From Colocasia esculenta (lineage: Eukaryota > Streptophyta > Magnoliopsida > Alismatales > Araceae): a DNA stretch of 64,000 nucleotides. The notes under the pieces are model-generated. The model was not told the DNA's origin, did no database searches, and worked only from the letters and a program-made list of their open reading frames with translations. The translations under genes were made by a program, and so were the position numbers. The number at the start of each line of letters is the position of its first letter. Within the stretch, counting starts at the first letter, position 1. The stretch is from the NCBI GenBank assembly GCA_014218235.1, contig CM024755.1, positions 38,336,713 through 38,400,712 of the forward strand, written 5' to 3'. Shown in pieces: positions 1-13,005 of the stretch.

Positions 1-2528
1 TAGGGCGCATTCTTGTCACGGTCCATTGACCCATCGCGTTAAGGTCCATAACACCACAGGGCGGTCTGTCGCATTCTGGTTGCCGAAGGTTAAAAGCCTT
101 GGTCGGCGATCCCCCTCTCTCTCCTTCTTCCCTCTCCCTCTCCCTCCGGCGGTGCTCCGCCTCCCCCTCTCCCCTTTGTGTGTTTCAGGCGGGGAGGAGG
201 GTCGTGCGTGGTGCTGTGGCATCGTGGACCTTGCGTGGAGCGAGGAGGAGGTGGCTGTGCATCGTGAAGGCCCTTCGTGGGTTTGGTTCTTCATAACCGG
301 TAGGGATTTCTTGTGCCCTTCCCGATCCGGGTGGATTGGGAGCCCCTCGGGGTTTATAGATAGCTTTACTGCTTTCCCCATGCTCCCCTCCCCCTTGTGT
401 TGTGTTTGGATGGTTTGTGGGTGGCCCGGGATTGAGGATCCCGTTGGTCTGCCTCCCTGCTGGTGTCGCGACGGCTCGGCACGTCGCGACATCAAAGGAG
501 GCGTCGGCCCGCTCGGGCGCGACCTTATCGCGACGCGGTTGGCGGCCGCGATAAGGCTGTCACACCGTGCTTCCTGGTCGCGACAGGATTGCTGTTGTGA
601 CACATTTCTGCCCTGTCGCACAGGGCTGTCGCGGTGCCCTTCCCCGTCGTGATGGTGTCACAACGGCCTTAGGGGTCACGACAGTACCTGTGTTGCCTCA
701 AGTGTTTCCGTGGGCCCGGTTGTGTGTCGACGTGTGCCCCAGGGTAGGATTTTCCCTTAGGACCTTCTGGTAGGGAACGCGGCTGGTTGCCTCCCTGTGT
801 TCAGTGACCAAAGGTGACACCTTCGAGGCCGTGTCCTGGCAGCGGTGCCAGGAGGGTCGTGTCTGCCTAATAATCGATTGACCGGCGGTCAATCGATTAT
901 TAGTAGAGCGATGTGTTTCCATACTGTCCGGTGGTGTTCCGAGGTTCTAGCTGCTCGTGTGTGCCTTGGTTGGCCGACGGCCCCTTTTGAGGGTCCGCGC
1001 GTGCCTCTCGCTCGTTGGGCTTGTTGTGTGTTACATGCCAGTAGTTCGGTGTGGTTTTGTTGTGCTGCCCCGCCTGTTTGCCCGGTGCTTGGCACTTGAG
1101 GGCTTGTCTCGTTCAGAGGTTGTCTCCATTTCCTGGGACCCCTGTCCTCGGGAGCCTATTGATGGAGTACTCTGGGCTACGAGCATGCTCGAGTTGGTAG
1201 CCCACGTGAGCGGACTCTGGAGCTGAGGGGAAAACGAGGTTTGGACGGCAGCGCTGAGTCATTTGTAGAGCTCTCTTGTCTAGGTCTGGGACGTCGAGGG
1301 GTTCGGAATGCTTTCCTGGCGTAGACCAGACAGTCCCTTGTCTCACTGCCTCTCTCTGCGTTGGTTCCGGAGCCACGTAGTGGTGTCAGGTGTGAGGCCG
1401 CAGTTTGGCCAGGCTGCGGTGTTACATGTGTTGTGGGTTTCTGTGGCGGCTCTGTCTCACCCTTGCTCGAGGGCGGAGGCAGGAGCTAGGCTAGCGAGCA
1501 GAGCGTGCGGACTGCGGGTCCCCCTCTTGGCTGCTAGCGGTGGTGGCTTGGTTGCTGTTGTTGTGACGGCGTTTTCCTCACGATGTTTCCGAGTGTTCCT
1601 CGTTGCCCTAGCTTGCACGGCGGTTTTAGCCTGGTTGTGCTTAGCTCCCATGGGCGTCGTTGGTCTGGCCTTGGGCAGACCCGTGCTTCTGGTGGTTCCT
1701 GCTTCGGTGTTCTCTCGATTCCGTGGTCCCATTCTTGGGTGCTAGCCCGTGATGGCGCCGGCGTGTGTAGCTTCCCGACCTGGCGGTGTGTCCGGGGTCC
1801 GGGGCAGTTCTACTTGTGGGCCCTTGACCTTGTAGAGGTCTGAGGTGGCCGTGCTTGAGGTGAGACGTCGTTCTCACTTGGTTGTTCCGTGGTCTCGGCA
1901 GGTGTGTAAGCACTGCTTCCACTTTGTGCCCGACTCCGTTGGTTTCTGCAGGAGTCGTGTGTGTGCCATGACCTTGGTTGGTGGTCGTGGCATTGTACTG
2001 TTCTCTTCCGCTACTTAGTAGTACCATGTTGTAGGTGTTCCTCGCTTTACAGCTTTCTAGTGTAGTTTCCTATTTTCGGAGTTCTTGTTGCTCTGTCCGG
2101 TGAGGGACTGGTAATCCCTACTGGGCCTTGTTCGCGAGGCTCACCCCCCTACTTCTTTCAGCTAGGGGCTCATCGTCGCGGGAGCTCGGTGTCGGACGGG
2201 TTGCAGAGGCGGCTTTGGCGCCGTGTGTTGTCAGCAGCAGTGAGAGCGAGCGTTGTGAGCTCTTATAGCCTGAGTGAGCTGAGAGCTGTGTTTTGCAAGT
2301 CCTCGGGGTATGCCCCTTAAGGACTGCACCTTTCTTCTTGTACCTATGCTTTTGCTTGGGACACGTTGTACAACCCTTTTGTATAATGTACATATTAATA
2401 TAGTTATTTGAACTCAGTACATACCTCACTAGACTTTATCATATAACCCTTCCGGGTCTTCGGATCCGTGGGTGGCGGTGCAACCCTAGGGGTCCCCGGC
2501 GAGGGGTCCGAGAGGTTGGGTCGTTACA
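1..2528 (+). repeat. 5' LTR of element A (left ~296 bp missing)
   Basis: It aligns with 16031-18010 plus 26234-26655 of the 3' LTR. Position 1 matches 16031, so about 296 bp lie outside the window. It ends in TTACA. Relative to the 3' LTR it has many CG to TG/CA differences and about 127 extra bases around 498-624. A TATA-like TTTATAGATAG lies at about 353-363. Confidence 0.9.
867..903. repeat. Perfect 18-bp-arm palindrome in the 5' LTR of A
   Basis: The arm TAATAATCGATTGACCG (868-884) is followed by one G and its exact reverse complement (886-902). A flanking C/G pair (867/903) extends the arms to 18 bp. The 3' LTR copy at 16771-16807 keeps 17-bp arms and a 3-base centre. Confidence 0.95.
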
Positions 2529-2530
2529 GT

Positions 2531-2542
2531 TGGTATCAGAGC
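2531..2542 (+). other. Primer-binding site of element A (tRNA-iMet)
   Basis: TGGTATCAGAGC lies two bases after the LTR terminus. It is the usual plant primer-binding site complementary to the 3' end of initiator Met-tRNA. Confidence 0.92.
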
Positions 2543-2623
2543 GAGGGTCTACTGAGATTTGTAAGTAGTTAATAACTATAGCTATCCCAAAGGAAGGTAC
2601 TAGTGCGCTGCTGACACCGTCCG

Positions 2624-5600
2624 TGTCATGCCCTGCCAATTTAGCAGCGGAATAAATCGGGGAGGCATGAACAACGTGTATGGTAATGTAAATTGTGCAT
2701 ACATTCGCAAATATTAGAGCAACTAATGAACAATAATTGCAATAAAACTCATCATTTTATTGATAATTCATCTAAACTATTACAACCACTAATTCTGAGC
2801 TAAAACATAGGGCTCAATGACATTATTACATTGGAAAAGAAATCTAAAGCAAATATCTAACTAGACTCTAAGGTACTAAGAACATTCCATCGCTATGACT
2901 TCAGGACGTTCATCACTCCAGTCCAATCCTGTTATTGTGTGTAAGCTCATCCCTTGACTTACCTGAAAACACAATAGCAAATAACGAAGGGTGAGCGATA
3001 ACGCTCAGTAGGACTTAATATCTCGTGTAAACAAGCATGTTTTAAGTGATTAATGTCTTGTAACGCAGGTTAACTAGAGAGAACGATCAAGTATAGAGAA
3101 ATAGTACATGATAAGAGATTGATGGCATACTGGAATGATAGCATGCGATAACATGTGAACGATAATACACTTCACAAGAATATTGCAAAATTAGAATGAT
3201 AGAGTAAAGACCATATAACAAGATAGCGTGTATCAAAATGACATGTAATAGGATAGCTTGTATCAAGGTGGCGTGTAACGAGATAGCTTGTATATCAAGA
3301 TAGCGTATAACGAGATTGCATGTAAAGAGATAGCGTGTAAAGAGATAACATGTAATGAGATAACGTGTATGGTTGCACCACGGTGCACTAGTCGAATATG
3401 GCAATAGTCACTTTGGGACAGTAGCCGTTTAACGATAGTACATTTCGTCTGAACTCCTCAGACTAATGTTATAACAGTTAGTGCTAGCACAATAATAGCA
3501 CCGAAATGGTACAGTACATCTGAACTCCTCAGACTAATAGTAAACAGTTAGGTGTCTAGCCAATGTCGAGATAGTCAAAACTGGTGCAATGCAGAACACC
3601 GTCAATAGCCCCTGCAGGTATTTTCGGGTGACTCTCTGCCCCCAGGACTAGATTGGAGCCCCTCAGACACTCTCCGTGCCCTGCACAATTATGCATTCGA
3701 GTCAGTAGGGTCACTGGACCCATATTATGGCGCTAGACAGTCATGTATAGTACACGCAATGGGAGCCACAACAGCTCAAGAGTCTCAAGAGAGTACTAGA
3801 TGAATATACAAGATAGTAGAGTGAACGTGAATAGATGAGAGTACAAGGATAATAGACGAGATATGGGTATATTTGCAAAGCAACGATAATCCACGATAGT
3901 AACGGTTGCGAGGCACTAAGTCGAGTTCCGGCAGTCTGGTAGAAGTCACATCCGCCCCATTAGCTGTGCTGTGTACACGAGCCAGGTGGTCCGGCGTGAT
4001 CACAAGATAAGAGAGATCTCACTAAGGCCGTTTGGATCGTTCTGACCCCTAAGAGTGTAATGAGATTTTAAAGGTACAACCAGCTCGTCGGCAATGGACG
4101 TGCGCCAAAGCCAAGAAGACTCACGGAGGCCTTGACAAGGAGTCCCTAGTCCAGTCGAGAGTAGTCCCGATGGAGAGGTGGTCCAAGTCAAGAGAAAGTG
4201 TGTAGAAAACGGGTCCGTCGTGTCTCGAGTGCTCGAAGCCGAGGGAAAATGGTAATGATGTCAAAAACGAACGATAAAAATGTATACAAGTCCTTTAATT
4301 TAAAAGGCATCATTATGAATAAAGTTTAATAAATTACCAGATATGTTATGACATTTAAATGATTTACACAAGTCTAGAATAAGAGATTTTTCTATGTGTG
4401 TATGTATAGAAAATCAAGAGATTGAGATTGGTCGTGAGCATGTCCTTTTTAAAAGAGGATTATAGCATGTTTAAGTTTCTTTTTTATATATATATCAAGC
4501 TAGAACAAAAGAGAATGGTAGAGAACAATTGTATAGTAAAAGAGAGATGATCATGTCATTAGGAATATTAGAATAAGATTCAAGTTCTTAACGTCTTTAC
4601 AAATGTGTTAAACAAATTTTATATTGCTGGAAGTATAAAAATCATGCTTAATAAAACTTAATGAAACTTAATCAAAGCTTAATCAGGCTTAACTGAACAT
4701 AATCAAGGTTAATTAGGCTTAATTAGAACTTAATCAAGCTTAATCAAACTTATTTCTACTTAATCAAGCTTAATCACACTTAAAAATATTTAATCAAGTT
4801 TAACAGGGCTTAAATAGGACTTAATCAAGCTTAATATGACTTAATCATAATTAAGCATACTTAAATAAAACTTAATTAGGCTTAATTACACATAAACCTT
4901 GCTTAAACATGGCTTAATAAGGCTAAATCAGACTTAATTAAAGTTAAACAGACCTAAACAATACTTAGTCAAGCTTAATCTGATTTAATCAGAGTTAAAC
5001 AAGATTAAACAATACTTAATCAGGCTTAAATAGTACTTAATCTGACTTAAAATATTTTGGATAGCCTGTTACACTAAATAAATGACTTACAGGGACTTCT
5101 GTGCAAAAGGCTAATACAAAAATACTAAAACAATGCTCAAAAGGGTGTTCGGTTTAGTGTGCCATGGAGGGGCAAGGAGAAGAGGGGCGCAGTACACCGC
5201 CACAAGGGGACTGGCCACAGGGGGTGCGGTGCGTCTAGGAGGAGAGCCCATTTTGGCGGGCTCTCAAATATCAAAAGGGCGAGGCGCATTACGCCGAAAA
5301 GGGCAGACACCATAGTTAGGCATAATGTGCCCAGCGAAGAGCAACATATTGTAGAAAACGCGATTTTCTTGGAAGCATCGAAAAACACATTTCCAATCCG
5401 ATTTTAGAGAAACTCTTAACATGAAACTTGTTCCAAACAAGTTTTAGAAGGTCCCTATATAATTTATTTGAATAAATTTGACCTAGGGATACGTGAATAT
5501 CATTTTTATGACCAAAAAGCTCTAATTCGCAGCATGCTTACAAAATACTTAATACGATCAAATCAATGCATACAAATTGGGGCAAATAGAGAAGCATTGT

Positions 5601-7126
5601 TCCTAACATGTTGAAGAATCCTCGGTCAAAGTTTCATGAAGTTTGGATTAAGGGTTTGAGAGATACACCATTAAGAAGATGTAACTCGTATGAACATAAA
5701 AACTGCAACTTTGGGGCTTTAATTCGATGTGTATGCATGATATAAATTAGGGAAAATATGGGGCTTTTGTTACTGGGATCATGGACTATCTATGGACGAG
5801 TTTAATTTAATTTTGCTTGAGAGATTGCCTACCTTTTTCGTGGAGTAAGAAAACCCTAGTTTGGATGACGAAATTATGAAAACTCTTCTTGCTCCAAGCC
5901 TTCTCCTTCCTTGCTCCTTGGTCCAGATCTTCTCCTCTTCGTCTCCAAAAGTCTTAGCACAAAATTGTGGGGTGCTAGGGTCAAATGGAGGGTGTTTTGA
6001 TGGCTTGTAGAGTTCTAAATCACCTAAAACTCTTTCCTCCTCCTTTAATTACGAATTTCCATAATTATCACATATTTTTCTTGCTATATCTATCTAATTG
6101 GGTAAGGGAGAGGCCTAATTTCGTGACCAATGGTTTAGGATATGATTAGGACTCTTATTAAGATATATATGAGTCATATTAGTGCTTTAATGACCCCTTT
6201 TAATTAAGAGATAATATAGTTACGAATTTTCCTATTTAATTTGGGTCTCTTATATTTAGCCCAATTGTCTCTCATCTAAATCCCAATTTTAGATTAGGAT
6301 AGAGTCCTATTGGGTTAGACTAGGGTTAGGACTCTTTTTAAGATAAGTAAGAGTTAAAATAGTCATTATCTTAACCATTTTCTATTTATTACTATTTTTA
6401 GGTACGAATTTAGTCTAATTACTTCCCATCTCATGATGGGATCTTCATATTTGGGCCCAACAATTTATGCTAGGACCATTAGTAAAACTCATTACTAATT
6501 TAGTTTAATGCGTATTGATTTAATTCCAATTATTCACCCTTTATTCCCATTTAAATCTATTTATCACACTTATTCAAGTAACTCCATATTTTTAATTTGA
6601 TTAAATATTATTCATGCCAATATTTCTAATCTTCATCATTTGGGCTCTTACTCTTGGCCCAATAACTCAAATGAGTCTAGTTGTACAACCCATGTACTTA
6701 CTTTACTTAATGGATTTTTAATTATCATTTTATTAGAGAATACATTCATGGACCAAGATTATCTATTGGTCTAAATATCACAATGGGCTATCATCCCATA
6801 CTATTTAAAGTCTACTCATATATTTATTTTAATTTATAATCCACTTTGGATCATAAAATAATAGATTCTTCGACTTATTCCTTAATTATACTAATAAGTC
6901 GCATAAATTCTTAAACTAAGTTCAAATGATTTTTCTACTCCCAAATTTCATGATGGGTCATTAGAGAACATTATTTAAAGTATAACTACTATTTTTACGA
7001 AATTTTTATAGGGGTTTATACGTATGCAATAATGATGCGTACCATTTTAATTAATTGAATTTATTAATAGATAAAAAAAATTATTTATCTATAATTTTTA
7101 ATTAATAGATTTTCCGGGGTACTACA
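2624..7126 (-). repeat. LTR of element B (left copy; 3' LTR in element orientation)
   Basis: It is 4503 bp and pairs with 7443-11931. Differences are scattered single bases and small indels, for example T at 2634 against C at 7453. It contains a degenerate GATAGCGTGTAACGA-like repeat (about 3120-3380) and a ~10-bp-phased TTAA array (4647-5055). No conserved protein is recognised. Confidence 0.93.
4647..5055. repeat. ~10-bp-period CTTAATCAAG array, left LTR of B
   Basis: Around forty degenerate units such as CTTAATCAAG, CTTAATCAGG and CTTAATCACA follow each other at about 10-nt spacing over ~400 bp. The spacing is close to one DNA helical turn. Confidence 0.9.
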
Positions 7127-7442
7127 TCCTCCCCCACTTAAATAGAATTTGGTCCCCAAATTCATATGATATTATACGACTACCAATTCTATTCTGAATA
7201 TTTCATTCCATCATCTCCACTAATCTTCTGCGAGCAATAGCATTAACTTTATTTTTTTTTTGGGTGCAAGAGTATTAATAAGTTGATACATATATATTTA
7301 TAATGTATTTAGATCTTAACCATGGTTCTACCCAATTCTTACATAGGTATGGTGGTTGACTTAGACACGTATCAGGGCAGTTCACCTAGAATATCCTAGA
7401 CTTAAAATATCTAATAAGGACATCTTAGGCTCTGATACCAAC
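7127..7442 (-). other. Interior of element B
   Basis: These 316 bp contain only the purine tract (minus strand, 7127-7142), a short T-run and the PBS (minus strand, 7429-7440). No gag or other coding remnant is visible. Confidence 0.9.
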
Positions 7443-10400
7443 TGTCATGCCCCGCCAATTTAGCAGCGGAATAAATCGGGGAGGCATGAACAACGTGTAT
7501 GGTAATGTAAATTGCGCATACATTCGCAAATATTAAAGCAACTAATGAACAATAATTGCAATAAAACTCATCATTTTATTGATAATTCATCTAAACTATT
7601 ACAACCACTAATTCTGAGCCAAAACATAGGGCTCAATGACATTATTACATTGGAAAAGAAATCTAAAGCAAATATCTAACTAGACTCTAAGGTACTAAGA
7701 ACATTCCATCGCTATGACTTCAGGACGCTCATCACTCCAGTCCAATCCCGTTGTTGTGTGTAAGGTCATCCCTTGACTTACCTGAAAACACAATAACAAA
7801 TAACGAAGGGTGAGCGATAACGCTCAGTAGGACTTAATATCTCGTGTAAACAAGCATGTTTTAAGTGATTAATGTCTTGTAACGCAGGTTAACTAGAGAG
7901 AACGATCAAGTATAGAGAAATAGTACATGATAAGAGATTGATGGCATACTGGAATGATAGCATGCGATAACATGTGAACGATAATACACTTCACAAGAAT
8001 ATTGCAAAATTAGAATGATAGACAAAAGACCATATAACAAGATAGCGTGTATCAAAATGACATGTAATAGGATAGCTTGTATCAAGGTGGCGTGTAACGA
8101 GATAGCTTATATATCAAGATAGTGTGTAACGAGATTGCATGTAAAGAGATAGCGTGTAAAGAGATAACATGTAATGAGATAACGTGTATGGTTGCACCAC
8201 GGTGCACTAGTCGAGTGTGGCAATAGTCACTTTGGGATAGTAGCCGTTTAACGATAGTACATTTCGTCTGAACTCCTCAAACTAATGTTATAACAGTCAG
8301 TGCTAGCACAATAATAGCACCGAAATGGTACAGTACGTCTGAACTCCTCAGACTAATAGTAAACAGTTAGGTGTCTAGCCAATGTCGAGATAGTCAGAAC
8401 CGGTGCAATGCAGAACACCGTCAATAGCCCCTGCAGGTATTTTCGGGTGGCTCTCTGCCCCCAGGACTAGATTGGAGCCCCTCGGACACTCTCCGTGCCC
8501 TGCACAATTATGTATTCAAGTCAGTAGGGTCACTGAACTCATATTATGGCGCTAGACAGTCATGTATAGTACACGCAATGGGAGCCACAACAGCTCAAGA
8601 GTCTCAAGAGAGTACTAGATGAATATACAAGATAGTAGAATGAACGTGAATAGATGAGAGTACAAGGATAATAGACGAGATATGGGTATATTTGCAAAGC
8701 AACGATAATCCACGATAGCAACGGTTGCACGGCACTAGGTCGGGTACCGACAGTCTGGTAGAAGTCACATCCGCCCCACTAGCCGTGCTGTGTACACGAG
8801 CCAGGTGGTCCGGCGTGATCACAAGATAAGAGAGATCTCACTAAGGCCGTTTGGATCGTTCTGACCCCTAAGAGTGTAATGAGATTTTAAAGGTACAACC
8901 AGCTCGTCGGCAATGGACGTGCGCCAAAGCTAAGAAGACTCACGGAGGCCTTGACAAGGAGTCCCTAGTCCAGTCGAGAGTAGTCCCGATGGAGAGGTGG
9001 TCCAAGTCAAGAGAAAGTGTGTAGAAAACGGGTACGTCGTGTCTCGAGTGCTTGAAGCCGAGGGAAAATGGTAACGATGTCAAAAACGAACAATAAAAAT
9101 GTATACAAGTCCTTTAATTTAAAAGGCATCATTATGAATAAAGTTTAATAAATTACCAGATATGTTATGACATTTAAATGATTTACACAAGTCTAGAATA
9201 AGAGATTTTTCTATGTGTGTATGTATAGAAAATCAAGAGATTGAGATTGGTCGTGAGCATGTCCTTTTTAAAAGAGGATTATAGCATGTTTAAGTTTCTT
9301 TTTATATATATATATCAAGCTAGAACAAAAGAGAATGGTAGAGAACAATTGTATAGTAAAAGAGAGATGATCATGTCATTAGGAATATTAGAATAAGATT
9401 CAAGTTCTTAACATCTTTACAAATGTGTTAAACAAATTTTATATTGCTGGAAGTATAAAAATCATGCTTAATAAAACTTAATGAAACTTAATCAAAGCTT
9501 AATCAGGCTTAACTGAACATAATCAAGGTTAATTAGGCTTAATTAGAACTTAATCAAGCTTAATCAAACTTATTTCTACTTAATCAAGCTTAATCACACT
9601 TAAAAATATTTAATCAAGTTTAACAGGGCTTAAATAGGACTCAAGCTTAATATGACTTAATCATAATTAAGCATACTTAAATAAAACTTAATTAGGCTTA
9701 ATTACACATAAACCTTGCTTAAACATGGCTTAATAAGGCTAAATCAGACTTAATTAAAGTTAAACAGACCTAAACAATACTTAGTCAGGCTTAATCTGAT
9801 TTAATCAGAGTTAAATAGGATTAAACAATACTTAATCAGGCTTAAATAGTACTTAATCTGACTTAAAATATTTTGGATAGCCTGTTACACTAAATAAATG
9901 ACTTACAGGGACTTCTGTGCAAAAGGCTAATATAAAAATACTAAAACAATGCTCAAAAGGGTGTTCGGTCTAGTGTGCCATGGAGGGGCAAGGAGAAGAG
10001 GGGCGCAGTACACCGCCATAAGGGGACTGGCCACAGGGGTGCGGTGTGCCCAGGAGGAGAGCCCATTTTGGCGGGCTCTCAAATTTCAAAAGGGCGAGGC
10101 ACATTACGCCGAAAAGGGCAGACACCATAGTTAGGCGTAATGTGCCCAGCGAAGAGCAACATATTGTAGAAAACGCGATTTTCTTGGAAGCTTCGAAAAC
10201 ATATTTCCAATCCGATTTTAGAGAAACTCTTAACATGAAACTTGTTCCAAACAAGTTGTAGAAGGTCCCTATATAATTTATTTGAATAAATTTGACCTAG
10301 GGATACGTGAATATCATTTTTATGACCAAAAAGCTCTAATTCGCAGCATGCTTACAAAACGCTTAATACGATCAAATCAATGCATACAAATTGGGGCAAA

Positions 10401-11931
10401 TAGAGAAGAATTGTTCCTTGAAGAATCCTCAGTCAAAGTTTCATGAAGTTTGGATTAAGGGTTTATGAGATACACCATTAAGAAGATGTAACTCGTATGA
10501 ACATAAAAACTGAAACTTTGGGGCTTTAATTCGATGTATATGCATGATATAAATTAGGAAAAATATGGGGCTTTTGTTACTAGGGTTATGGACTATCTAT
10601 GGACGAGTTTAATTTAATTTTGCTTGAGAGATTGCCTACCTTTTCGTGGAGTAAAAAACCCTAGTTTGGATGACGAAATTATGAAAACCCTTCTTGCTCC
10701 AAGCCTTCTCCTTCCTTGCTCCTTGGTCCAGATCTTCTCCTCTTCGTCTCCAAAAGTCTTAGCACGAAATTGTGGGGTGCTAGGGTCAAATGGGGGGTGT
10801 TTTGATGGCTTGTAGAGTTCTAAATCACCTAAAACTCTTTCCTCCTCCTTTAATTACAAATTTCCATAATTATCACATATTTTTCTTGCTATATCTATCT
10901 AATTGGGTAAGGGAGAGGCCTAATTTCGTGGCCAATGATTTAGGATATGATTAGGACTCTTATTAAGATATATATGAGTCATATTAGTACTTTAATGACC
11001 CCTTTTTAATTAAGAGATAATATAGTTACGAATTTCCCTATTTAATTTGGGTCTCTTATATTTAACCCAATTGTCTCTCATCTAAATCCCAATTTTAGAT
11101 TAGGATAGAGTTCTATTGGGTTAGACTAGGGTTAGGACTCTTTTTAAGATAAGTAAGACTTAAAATAGTCATTATCTTAACCCTTTTCTATTTATTACTA
11201 TTTTTAGGTACGAATTTAGCCTAATTACTTCCCATCTCATTATGGGATCTTCATATTTGGGCCCAACAATTTATGCTAGGACCATTATTAAAACCCATTA
11301 CTAATTTAGTTTAATGAGTATTGATTTAATTCCAATTATTCACCATGTATTCCCATTTAAATCTATTTATCACACTTATTCAAGTAACTCCATATTTTTA
11401 ATTTGATTAAATATTATTCATGCCAATATTTCTAATCTTCATCATTTGGGCTCTTACTCTTGGCCCAATAACTCAAATGAGTCTAGTTGTACAACCCATG
11501 TACTTACTTTACTTAATGGATTTTTAATTATCCTTTTATTAGAGAATATATTCATGGACCAAGATTATATATTGGTCTAAATATCACAATGGGCTATCAT
11601 CCCATACTATTTAAAGTCTACTCATATATTTATTTTAATTTATAATCCACTTTGGATCATAAAATAATAGATTCTTCGACTTATTCCTTAATTATACTAA
11701 TAAGTCGCATAAATTCTTAAACTAAGTCCAAATGATTTTTCTACACCCAAATTTCATGATGGGTCATTAGAGAACATTATTTAAAGTATAACTACTATTT
11801 TTATTAAATTTTTATAGGGGTTTATACACATGCAATAATGATGCGTACCATTTTAATTAATTGAGTTTATTAATAGATAAAATTTCTATTTATCTATAAT
11901 TTTTAATTAATGGATTTTCCGAGGTACTACA
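7443..11931 (-). repeat. LTR of element B (right copy; 5' LTR in element orientation)
   Basis: It is 4489 bp, starts TGTCATGCCC and ends ACTACA, followed by target duplication GTCCG. The phased TTAA array recurs at about 9467-9870 with a 4-bp deletion relative to the left copy. Confidence 0.93.
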
Positions 11932-12499
11932 GTCCGACTAGTGTTAGGCTTGTGCTTTCAAATGTTTTGCAGGTGTGCAGTTTCCCTACATGATTCGTGC
12001 ACGTGTTGCAGGTTGCAGTTGTTGCTATGCCGCGTGCGTGGCGAGTGTGGTCGCTCGGTGTGTTCGTGCCGTAGCGGCGCGGTTGGCGCTGGACTCACTG
12101 GCAGTGGTCTTCCTTGTGTGGAGGATGCTTGCGAGCCAGTCCAGGTGCGGTGCTCCTGGTCATCTTCGGCGCATTTGAGCGTGTGTGCGTTGCGAAGGGT
12201 GAGAGAGCCTGCGTGTTGTGTGGCCTTTACCAGTGCTGGGTTGTTGCCCGTAGAACCTGTGGAAGGTGTCTCTGCCTTGTTGGCTACCCCTTTGTTGTTG
12301 GGGTGTGTGTGTTGTCGTTGTTGCGTGTTTGGCCTCGTGTGCCTGTGCTCCGTTGTGCGTCGTGCTCGGGACACCGAGCTAAGCAGGTGCTTTGTGTGTC
12401 GTGTTGCACCGCTAGTTGAGCGCTGTGACATTTATCTGTGGTCGTTGTCAGCCTGGCACTGACTGGTTGTGAGCTCTATTGAGGTGCTCCCAGAGTTCT

Positions 12500-13005
12500 T
12501 CTCTGTTGGTTCTGGCGGGAGTGAGGTTTCCCCAGAACTGTGTTGTGCTCGTTTCTGGTTGCTGTTGCGTTGCCCTCTAGGCTGAGGTGCATCGTTTGGT
12601 TGTCCTGTGTTCTGGTAGAGGTTTCCCAGAACTATTTGTTGTTGTCTTGGTGAGTGTTTCTCTCAAGACCATTTCGCGCTCGTTTTTTGCTGTTGCCTTG
12701 GCTGGCGTGTTCTGGCGAGTTTTTCCAGAACGGTGCCTTGGTGGTTCTGGTGGAGGTTCTCCCAGGACTGGCTTGCGTTGCTTCTGCAGTTCTGTTGGTT
12801 GTAGTGTTCTCTCTGATGGTCCGTATTGTTTGGATCGTGCATTCTGGTGAAGGTTCTTCCAAAGATCGCCCTTTGTCGCTTCTGGCGGAGGTTCTTCCCA
12901 GGAGTGCTCTGTGTTCGTTTCGGGCCACCGTTGTGTTGCCCCTGTGATTCAAAGTGTGCCATTTGGTTGGGTTGTGTTCTGGTGAGGTTCTCTACAGAGC
13001 TGCTT
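12500..13005 (+). repeat. Array of degenerate TTCTGG..CCAGAA inverted-repeat modules
   Basis: Modules such as TTCTGGTAGAGGTTTCCCAG (about 12611), TTCTGGCGAGTTTTTCCAG (about 12710), TTCTGGTGGAGGTTCTCCCA (about 12754) and TTCTGGCGGAGGTTCTTCCC (about 12879) recur at irregular 40-100-bp spacing. Several can form short stem-loops. Confidence 0.65.

Larger units (their letters stand above)
2624..11931 (-). mobile_element. Element B: non-autonomous LTR element with ~4.5-kb LTRs and a 316-bp interior
   Basis: The element is flanked by a perfect 5-bp target duplication GTCCG (2619-2623 and 11932-11936). Its long direct repeats are 2624-7126 and 7443-11931. The strand is set by the PBS complement GCTCTGATACCA at 7429-7440 and the polypurine-tract complement at 7127-7142, which reads purine-rich on the minus strand. 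The interior (7127-7442) has no ORF. LTR termini are TG..CA. Its PBS and purine tract match Tekay-lineage elements C and D, so it was probably mobilised by such an element. Confidence 0.95.

Noticed and set aside
26..652. Long overlapping frames in the LTRs of A (also near 15765-16664)
   Set aside because: They lie inside LTRs, have no recognisable domain, are open on both strands and change between the two LTR copies.
3087..3404. Open frame with LITCYLFTRYLF-type repeats in the LTR of B
   Set aside because: Product of a degenerate DNA repeat in an LTR; no equivalent open frame of that length is kept in the second LTR.
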